Source: Candidatus Micrarchaeum sp.
GTDB taxonomy: Archaea > SpSt-1190 > DYHY01
Reading direction: 5' to 3'
NCBI GenBank assembly: GCA_020723935.1
Contig: DYHY01000033.1
Location: 1-6,056 of the forward strand
Length of the DNA: 6,056 nucleotides
The position numbers and the translations under genes are program-made. Shown in pieces: positions 1-5,257 of the stretch (its first letter is position 1; the number at the start of each line of letters is the position of its first letter). The notes beneath the pieces were generated by a model that saw only the letters and a list, made by a program, of their open reading frames with translations, had not been told where the DNA came from and ran no database searches.

Positions 1-582
1 GCGAACCTCGCCGTGCACTCGGGCCTCCTGCGGGCCCTCAAGGAGGACGAGGTTGAGGCCGTCCTCGCCCACGAGATGGGGCACATCAAGCACAGGGACG
101 TGATAATAATGACTGTCGCCTCAATGATACCCGTCCTCCTCTACTATGTTGCGATAATCCTCCTCTCCGGCTCGTCTGACAGGGAGAACAGGCGTAGCGG
201 CCTCGCGATCTTCGCCGGCGGCTTCCTCGCCCGCTTCCTCGGGCAGCTCCTCGTCCTGTGGCTGTCCAGGACGCGCGAATACGCGGCCGACGAGTTCGCG
301 GCGAGGAATTCCAGCGGCAGGGCGCTCGCCTCGGGCCTCGTCAAGATCTCCTACGGCCTGGGTGATGGGGGCGTGGACCAGTCGATGGCCTGCCTCTACA
401 TAGCAGACAGGACGGGGGAGGACGCCAAGGGCCTCGCCGATTATCTGAGCATGGATTCCGCGGGCCTGGAGAACGCGATAAGGCGCGAGCAGGCGTTCGG
501 CTTCATGGAGGCGCTCATGACGCACCCCCTCACATCCAAGCGCATCCTCGCCCTCAAGAAGCTGGAGGAGAGGGCGGGCTAG
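1..582 (+). CDS. htpX: HtpX-like M48 membrane zinc metalloprotease, 5'-truncated by window edge
   Basis: This is an integral-membrane zinc endopeptidase of family M48 (HtpX), which in characterised members degrades misfolded membrane proteins. The frame is open from base 1 (Ala-Asn-Leu-Ala, then Val-His-Ser-Gly-Leu-Leu), so the GTG at 13 is an internal valine in the family's conserved AVxxGLL strand, not a start. The zinc site HEMGH is encoded at 70-84 within VLAHEMGHIKHRD. The third zinc ligand is the Glu at 277-279 in REYAADEFAA. Two hydrophobic segments follow the HExxH: one just after KHRD (VIIMTVASMIPVLLYY) and one just before the EYAAD motif. The C-terminal MTHPLTSKRI is the usual HtpX ending. 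Only 193 residues are present; family members are usually near 290, so about 100 N-terminal residues with the first membrane segments lie outside. All visible catalytic residues are intact. The next gene starts 12 nt later on the same strand. Confidence 0.93.
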   Translation, partial: ANLAVHSGLLRALKEDEVEAVLAHEMGHIKHRDVIIMTVASMIPVLLYYVAIILLSGSSDRENRRSGLAIFAGGFLARFLGQLLVLWLSRTREYAADEFAARNSSGRALASGLVKISYGLGDGGVDQSMACLYIADRTGEDAKGLADYLSMDSAGLENAIRREQAFGFMEALMTHPLTSKRILALKKLEERAG

Positions 583-586
583 GGGG
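581..586 (+). promoter_or_regulatory. Putative Shine-Dalgarno for the eIF-2B-family gene
   Basis: AGGGGG overlaps the htpX TAG stop and lies 8 nt before the ATG at 595. The spacing suits ribosome binding at an internal operon gene. The match to the anti-Shine-Dalgarno is only partial, so this is tentative. Confidence 0.45.
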
Positions 587-594
587 CCGCAGGG

Positions 595-1452
595 ATGCCG
601 GGGCGGTATTTTCCCGAAGTCGAGCGCACGGCGGTCGCGATCCGCGACCTGCGCATACAGGGCGCCGTTAGCGTCGCCAGGCGCTCCCTCTCTGCCCTCA
701 GGCTCTTCATTGAGCGCGAGGCCCCCTCAAGGGAGGACCTCTCGCGGCACGCGGGCCTCCTCTCGAGCCAGCGGCCCACGGAGCCGGCCCTGCAGAACTG
801 CCTTGCGCTGGTTCTCGCCAGCGGCGACCCGGCGCTGGCGTGCGCCCAGCTCCTCAACTCGTTCCAAACTGACTTCGCGAGGATCAGGGACGCGGGCTGG
901 CGCTTCGTCCCGGACGGCGGGACCGTCCTCACGCACTGCCACTCCTCCTCGGTCGTCGGCCTCCTGAAGGAGGCGCGCGAGAGGGGCAGGCGGTTTCAGG
1001 TCTATCACACCGAGACGCGCCCGCTCTACCAGGGCCACCGCACCGCCCGCGACCTCGTCTCCGCGAGGATCCGCGCGACGATGTTCGTCGACTCCGCCGT
1101 CAACCACTTCATGCCGGAGGCGGGCATCGTCCTCCTCGGCGCGGACTCTCTGGAGCCCGACGGGTTCGTCAACAAGATAGGGACCTCGCAGGTCGCTCTT
1201 TCCGCGCGCGAGAACGGCAAGCCCCTCTACGTCGTCTGCGGCCTGATGAAGTTCAACGCGAGCGGCGCGAGGATGGCGGTGGAGAAGCGGCCGGCATCTG
1301 AGCTCGGGTTCGCCCTCAGGGGCCTCGCGATAGAGAACCCGGCATTCGACTTCACGCCCGCGCGCCTCGTCAAGGGCGTCGTGTGCGAGGAAGGGGTGCT
1401 CCCCTTGAGGAAGGCCGTATCCCTGGCGAGGAAGAAGCTGGCCCGTTCCTAG
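595..1452 (+). CDS. eIF-2B alpha/beta/delta family protein, probable ribose-1,5-bisphosphate isomerase
   Basis: This 285-residue protein has the eIF-2B/MtnA/R15P-isomerase fold. An N-terminal helical part (about 1-100) contains the family's RIQGAVSVARRSL segment. A Rossmann-like half follows, with VLTHCHSSSVV (Cys115), HTETRPLYQG (Glu140-Arg142), GADSLEPDG (Asp184) and NKIGT (193-197). Archaeal ribose-1,5-bisphosphate isomerase uses a Cys and an Asp (Cys133 and Asp202 in the Thermococcus kodakarensis enzyme, as I recall). The spacing here, 69 residues, is the same, and true eIF-2B alpha subunits lack this Cys. I therefore infer an isomerase, probably converting ribose-1,5-bisphosphate to ribulose-1,5-bisphosphate in the archaeal AMP/nucleoside pathway. 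A related sugar-phosphate isomerase (MtnA-like) remains possible. It is shorter than the roughly 320-residue reference. No RuBisCO or AMP phosphorylase is visible in the window to confirm the pathway. It follows htpX by 12 nt, and its stop overlaps that of the opposing gene. Confidence 0.85.
   Translation: MPGRYFPEVERTAVAIRDLRIQGAVSVARRSLSALRLFIEREAPSREDLSRHAGLLSSQRPTEPALQNCLALVLASGDPALACAQLLNSFQTDFARIRDAGWRFVPDGGTVLTHCHSSSVVGLLKEARERGRRFQVYHTETRPLYQGHRTARDLVSARIRATMFVDSAVNHFMPEAGIVLLGADSLEPDGFVNKIGTSQVALSARENGKPLYVVCGLMKFNASGARMAVEKRPASELGFALRGLAIENPAFDFTPARLVKGVVCEEGVLPLRKAVSLARKKLARS
1449..1452. other. Shared CTAG: overlapping stop codons of convergent genes
   Basis: The palindrome CTAG gives TAG on the plus strand (1450-1452, end of the eIF-2B-family gene) and TAG on the minus strand (1449-1451, end of the downstream surface protein). 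The two coding regions therefore overlap by 4 nt, with no intergenic space. I see no T-rich tract on either strand near it, so each transcript must end inside the opposite gene. Confidence 0.9.
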
Positions 1453-3278
1453 CTGGCCGGAACCTCGTCCCCAAGGGTCCCTGGCAGGAGGGCGTCCGTC
1501 CTGCCGATCGACAGCTCTGCAGGCGACCTCAGCTGCCCGCTGAAGACGTCCGTGTAGTAGACATAGACGGTCCTTGACGCGCCCTTGGCGACCGAAGTTA
1601 TGAAGTCAAGCTTCATCTCCGTGCGCTGCGGCGGCAACTCCTTGGCCCCCTGCGTCACCTGGATCGTCCCGTTGCCCATCCTCGCGTACCCGGCGACGAC
1701 CGCTCCTGAGCCCGCCGAATTGGGGAAGAGGAACGTCCTCGTCCTCGAGATCACCGACGGGTCGAGGCTCTTGGAATCGTCAAGGACGATGAAGTTGGAT
1801 GGCCTTATGAAGCCAGGTATCGCGCGCGGCGAGAAGTAGAAGGCGCCCACGCCCACGCCCGAGGCGGAGGGCTTGGAGGAGTCCCAGTACGCGGAATACT
1901 TCCCGTCCACGACGACGCTGTCCTTGCTGGGCCACACCTCGGCCCAGTTGCTCTGGACGAGGAAGTTCTGGAACTTCCCGCCGAAGTCGATTGTGTTCAG
2001 GTTCGAGAGCTCCAGGTCGTAGTAGGGCGCCCCCGCGTAGAGGGAGATGAGGTATTTGTAGCCGTATTCCTTCGCGCCGCACGTCGTCGAGAAGACGTAC
2101 TCGACCCTTTTCCTCACCGGGCCGTCCTCCAGGATCTTGTGGTTCTTGTACGCGTACGAGGTGCAGGCCGAATAGTCCCAGCCCTCCTTGTAGTTGACCG
2201 AGGGCGTTATCCCGCTGTAGGCTCCCTGGGACCCGACGCTCTGGGCGAGGAGGTTCTCCTTCCCGAAATAGGAGAGGTTCGTTATCCCGCCCCTCACGAG
2301 CCCGAGGCACACGGAAACAATCCCGTTCTTCAGGCACAGCGCGCTGCCGTCGCCCTCCGTCCCGACAGAGAGGCTTGTGTCGTAGATGCCCTCCGTCGCG
2401 TCGGGGTTAGTGTAGTAGACGTAGTAGGTTGAGGACGAGTTCGCCCCGACCGTCGCCTGCATAAGTATTGTGCAGGAGCTCCCGGACGTCTGGAGGACTT
2501 GCATCGGGACGGCGTTCCCGAGCTGGTCGGTCACCCTTATCTCCGAGCACCTTCCGGTGAGGAGCTGGAGGGAGTCCAAGGTCACTTCAACAGGCTCCCC
2601 GGAATACCCCTGCCCGGACTCGTCCTTCAGGGCGAAGGCCTTCCTCCCCGCCCAGGCCCTGTTGAACCAGTTGCTCGAGACGCGCGAGGGTATCTCGAAG
2701 CCGTCCGCGTCCAGGACGACGACGGACTCGGCGGGTATCTGTTTGGTGAATGTGAGGTTCATCCCCGCGCCCCCGAAAGCCCAGACGTTCACGTAATCCC
2801 TGGCCTGGCTTGCGACCGAGAGGGGGCGCTTCCACTTGAAGACGGACATGTCCTTTCCCGCGACCTTCACGGTGTCCTGCGAGAGGCCGTTAGCAACGAC
2901 GCGCACCGTGTGGACGCCGTACGTCACGGAGAGCGGGAGCCTGACTGCCGCCGTCTCCTTGGAGGCGAGGCCCTGGAACCCTCCGATGGGGTCGACGGGC
3001 TTGCCGTCGAAATAGATGGCGGCGGAGTTTATCCTGTCCTTCCCGACGTTCCTCAGGTAGATCACGTTCGCCTTCACCGACTCTATCGCAACCGACGTCG
3101 AGATCCTCTTCTTCGCGGCCTCCACCTCCTTCTCCGCCTGGCTCTTGCCCATCGAGCTCAGGTTGCTCGTGACGAGCCACACAGCGAGGGCCGCCGAAAC
3201 CGCTATGACGACGATGAGCATGACGCCGACGATCTCGACGGCCGCGCGCCGCCGCCGGTTCCCCCTGGGGAAAGCCAT
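1449..3278 (-). CDS. Pilin-like secreted DUF2341 protein (downstream paralogue)
   Basis: A 609-residue predicted surface protein of unknown function. Residues 1-11 are very basic (RRRR at 8-11), followed by AAVEIVGVML and a hydrophobic helix to about residue 36. This resembles an archaeal type IV pilin/archaellin N-terminus, with a plausible prepilin-peptidase cut after Ala12. A short charged stretch (45-60) leads to a small beta domain (about 63-140) with the pilin-like phrase NVIYLRNVGK. A DUF2341 domain starts at WFNRAW (204-209) and ends at YYVYYTNPDA (285-294). A second conserved region follows (about 315-445). Six cysteines (244, 269, 315, 324, 372, 400) match those of the upstream paralogue. 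N-glycosylation sequons occur at 39, 174, 280, 334 and 536. There is no C-terminal membrane segment, so the N-terminal helix is the only anchor. It starts 6 nt after the paralogue and has a Shine-Dalgarno. A pilus-tip or cell-surface carbohydrate-binding role is inference. Confidence 0.85.
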   Translation of the reverse strand: MAFPRGNRRRRAAVEIVGVMLIVVIAVSAALAVWLVTSNLSSMGKSQAEKEVEAAKKRISTSVAIESVKANVIYLRNVGKDRINSAAIYFDGKPVDPIGGFQGLASKETAAVRLPLSVTYGVHTVRVVANGLSQDTVKVAGKDMSVFKWKRPLSVASQARDYVNVWAFGGAGMNLTFTKQIPAESVVVLDADGFEIPSRVSSNWFNRAWAGRKAFALKDESGQGYSGEPVEVTLDSLQLLTGRCSEIRVTDQLGNAVPMQVLQTSGSSCTILMQATVGANSSSTYYVYYTNPDATEGIYDTSLSVGTEGDGSALCLKNGIVSVCLGLVRGGITNLSYFGKENLLAQSVGSQGAYSGITPSVNYKEGWDYSACTSYAYKNHKILEDGPVRKRVEYVFSTTCGAKEYGYKYLISLYAGAPYYDLELSNLNTIDFGGKFQNFLVQSNWAEVWPSKDSVVVDGKYSAYWDSSKPSASGVGVGAFYFSPRAIPGFIRPSNFIVLDDSKSLDPSVISRTRTFLFPNSAGSGAVVAGYARMGNGTIQVTQGAKELPPQRTEMKLDFITSVAKGASRTVYVYYTDVFSGQLRSPAELSIGRTDALLPGTLGDEVPAS

Positions 3279-3284
3279 GCGCGC

Positions 3285-5165
3285 TCAGCTCCCCTCCGTC
3301 TCTTCCTCGCCAAGGTACGCCTTACCGGAGAGCGGGCCGTTCTTAGTGATGAGCTCGGTCATCGTCTTCTCGAATATCGTGTCCCTGACTTCGACTATCG
3401 TCTTGGCGACGATGATCGTCACCGGGTCGGGCATGACGCTCACGCCCTTGATCATGACGGTGCCGGGGGCGAGGAGCGTGCCCGTGCCGGAATACGGGTT
3501 GCCGCTGTAGAGGATCGTCCCGACGCCCAGGGACTGGGGTGAGGAGTAGATGTCGCTCCAGATGTAGCAGTTGTCTGGCGCGCACACGGTCCCCTCCTTG
3601 GTCATCGAGACCATCGAGGGATCCCAGTTGGCCGCGGCTATCAGGCTCTCGCCGCTCGGCGTGAAGAAGATCGGCGTGAGGGTGTCTATGCCGAAGTCGT
3701 AGCCGCTCCTGTTCGCGTACATCCCTATCGTGTACCTGTACGCGTAGGGCGTTCCCTCGCAGGTCGTCCCGAAGGTGTAGTTCACCTGCTGGTAGACCGC
3801 GCCCGTCGTCAGGACCTGCGGGCCCCCCAGGACCGTGTAGTTGGAGCACCAGAGGAGGTCGAGGCCCTCGCGGTAGTCGACCTGCGGCTGTATGCCGGTG
3901 CGGTAGTATTTAGTGTCCCTGCTGTGGACCTGGAGAAGGTTGTTGGCCTTCCCGGTTATCTCGGAGGAGAGGTACGTTATGCCCCCGTCGCCGGGCGCCT
4001 TGCCCAGGCAGAGGCGCAGGTCGCCGTTCTCCATACAGCCCGTCCCGGCGTTGAAGGGCAGGAGGTCGGTAACGAAGTTGGGCGCGGTCGCCGCTGGGTT
4101 GTTGTAGTAGACGTAGCCGATGACCTGGTTGTCGATGTAGGGTATCGCGTCGAAGGGGGCCACGACGTAGCACCAGTCCGACCCGCCCGCGAGGACCTGG
4201 TGGTATATCGGGACGCCGAGCTGGTTCGTGAACCGAAGCTCGTTACAGCTCCCGGTCGCGAGGGTGAGACCTGTGAAGTTGAAGAACGTGTATTCGAACT
4301 CCCTCTTCGCGCCCATCTCCTCGTTGGAGAACAGAGGGCGCCTCGTCCTCCACGCGGGGTTCCACCAGGCGGCCGTGCTCACCGCGCCGCCGGCGAGCTC
4401 CGGGAGGTAGGGCCCGTCCTTCTCCTTTATCTGGGTCATCATGACGTAGACGCCGTTCTGGTCCGCGGTCCTGGGCGCGCTCCAGGTGTTCTCGGATATC
4501 TTCCCCAGGGTGTCTAGCTCCATCGAGCCGTTCGGGAGCATGACCTTCATCTGGACGAGGCCGGGGACGAGGTTCGCGGTTATCGTTATCTCGAACGTCA
4601 TGTTCTGCCCGAGCTTGAGGGTGGTCGGGCGCGAGCGCGCGGTTATCCTGTCTAGGCAGTTGCCGCAGTCGTCCGGGCAGCGCACGCAGCTCTCCTCGAC
4701 AGGGAACTCGCAGATGTTGTTGCCGCAGCGCAAGGTCTTGGAGCGCTCGACGATGAACGTGGCGACCGAGCCGAACTCGGATGTTATTTTCACGTTGTCG
4801 TTCTTCTTCATGTCGAAGGGTATTGAGAGTATTATCGACTCGCCCGGGGACATGGTCTCGGAGCTCTGGTAGGCCTTGACGCCCTCGCCGTTGACGAAGA
4901 CGGTGAAGTTCTTGAGGACGGTCGTCCCCAGGTTCCTCACGTAGATGTTCTTCCCGAAGACCGAGTCGACCGCAAAGAGGGTCCCGGCCTCGCCCGTGCG
5001 CTGCTCAGTCCCCTTGGCGCCAGCGGCCTGCATCTGGTTCTGGGTCTTCGTGATGTAGTACCAGGTGCCCCCGGAAAAGGCCAGGACGAGGAGTATTATG
5101 AGGATGACCGACATTATGGCTTCCACCGCGCGCCTCGCGGGCCTCGCCGCCCTCCTTCCTACCAT
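3285..5165 (-). CDS. Pilin-like secreted DUF2341 protein with Cys-rich module (upstream paralogue)
   Basis: A 626-residue predicted surface protein, first gene of the minus-strand pair. Residues 1-12 are basic (RR at 4-5 and 11-12), then AVEAIMSVIL and a hydrophobic helix to about 37, again pilin-like, with a possible cut after Ala13. A small beta domain (about 64-140) carries NIYVRNLG and an FTVFVNGEGV strand. Residues 147-170 form a compact module with six cysteines, of the CGNxIC...CPDDCG type, absent from the downstream protein. A beta segment (about 180-250) precedes DUF2341, which starts at WWNPAW (267-272) and ends at GYVYYNNPAA (350-359). The conserved C-terminal region (about 377-515) follows. 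Cysteines 307, 332, 377, 386, 440 and 469 match the paralogue; 528 and 533 are extra. Sequons lie at 86, 188, 212, 296, 442, 462 and 485. The tail is acidic (EEETEGS), with no second membrane helix. The function is unknown. The ATG at 5165 is supported by a TATA-like box 31 nt upstream. Confidence 0.85.
   Translation of the reverse strand: MVGRRAARPARRAVEAIMSVILIILLVLAFSGGTWYYITKTQNQMQAAGAKGTEQRTGEAGTLFAVDSVFGKNIYVRNLGTTVLKNFTVFVNGEGVKAYQSSETMSPGESIILSIPFDMKKNDNVKITSEFGSVATFIVERSKTLRCGNNICEFPVEESCVRCPDDCGNCLDRITARSRPTTLKLGQNMTFEITITANLVPGLVQMKVMLPNGSMELDTLGKISENTWSAPRTADQNGVYVMMTQIKEKDGPYLPELAGGAVSTAAWWNPAWRTRRPLFSNEEMGAKREFEYTFFNFTGLTLATGSCNELRFTNQLGVPIYHQVLAGGSDWCYVVAPFDAIPYIDNQVIGYVYYNNPAATAPNFVTDLLPFNAGTGCMENGDLRLCLGKAPGDGGITYLSSEITGKANNLLQVHSRDTKYYRTGIQPQVDYREGLDLLWCSNYTVLGGPQVLTTGAVYQQVNYTFGTTCEGTPYAYRYTIGMYANRSGYDFGIDTLTPIFFTPSGESLIAAANWDPSMVSMTKEGTVCAPDNCYIWSDIYSSPQSLGVGTILYSGNPYSGTGTLLAPGTVMIKGVSVMPDPVTIIVAKTIVEVRDTIFEKTMTELITKNGPLSGKAYLGEEETEGS
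3289..3297 (-). promoter_or_regulatory. Shine-Dalgarno for the downstream DUF2341 gene
   Basis: Read on the minus strand, GGAGGGGAG lies within the last codons of the upstream paralogue (Glu-Gly-Ser), 10 nt before the ATG at 3278. It supports that start and translation of both genes from one mRNA. Confidence 0.65.
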
Positions 5166-5167
5166 CT

Positions 5168-5184
5168 GGGGCCCGGAACGCCCC
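5168..5184. repeat. Short GC-rich inverted repeat between promoter box and start codon
   Basis: GGGGC (5168-5172) and GCCCC (5180-5184) form a 5-bp stem with a 7-nt loop. It sits across the predicted transcription start of the minus-strand surface operon. On the plus strand it is followed by GTTTTC. It could be an operator half-site pair, a weak hairpin, or chance in GC-rich DNA. Confidence 0.3.
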
Positions 5185-5192
5185 GTTTTCAG

Positions 5193-5199
5193 TATTTAA
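5193..5199 (-). promoter_or_regulatory. TATA-like box (BoxA) for the DUF2341 operon
   Basis: The minus strand reads GGGTTAAATACTG, an AT-rich island in GC-rich DNA that matches the archaeal TATA box. Its centre (5196) is 31 nt from the ATG at 5165. This places the transcription start only a few nt before the start codon. No Shine-Dalgarno lies between, consistent with a leaderless or near-leaderless mRNA. Confidence 0.65.
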
Positions 5200-5223
5200 C
5201 CCTTGGCCACCCCCTGGGAAGTC

Positions 5224-5231
5224 ATTAAAAA
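5224..5231 (+). promoter_or_regulatory. TATA-like box (BoxA) for ileS
   Basis: ATTAAAAA is the only AT-rich stretch in the 57 nt before ileS that could serve it in the plus orientation. Its centre is about 30 nt before the ATG at 5258. The sequence from box to ATG is C-rich without a Shine-Dalgarno, so a leaderless mRNA is likely. Confidence 0.6.
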
Positions 5232-5257
5232 CCGCCGGACAGGCCCCTCCACCCGCG

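Noticed and set aside
13-15. GTG as the start codon of the M48 protease
   Set aside because: The frame is open to base 1 and the GTG falls inside the conserved AVxxGLL strand just before the HExxH helix, so the gene begins upstream of the window.
121-525. A 134-codon minus-strand open frame opposite htpX
   Set aside because: Its composition is Arg/Ala/Glu-rich and it mirrors the M48 coding frame. Nothing independent supports it.
1846-1862. Short GCCCAC tandem repeat
   Set aside because: It encodes the Gly-Val-Gly-Val-Gly stretch in the downstream surface protein and is too short to be a separate element.
2499-3542. A 347-codon plus-strand open frame opposite both surface genes
   Set aside because: Its product is rich in Arg, Pro, His and Asp with no recognisable motif, and it runs across the end of one convincing gene and the start of another. 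It is an antisense shadow of GC-rich coding DNA.
5168-5189. The hairpin plus TTTT as an intrinsic terminator of an upstream plus-strand gene
   Set aside because: No plus-strand gene ends here; the DNA to the left is coded on the minus strand. The stem is only 5 bp.
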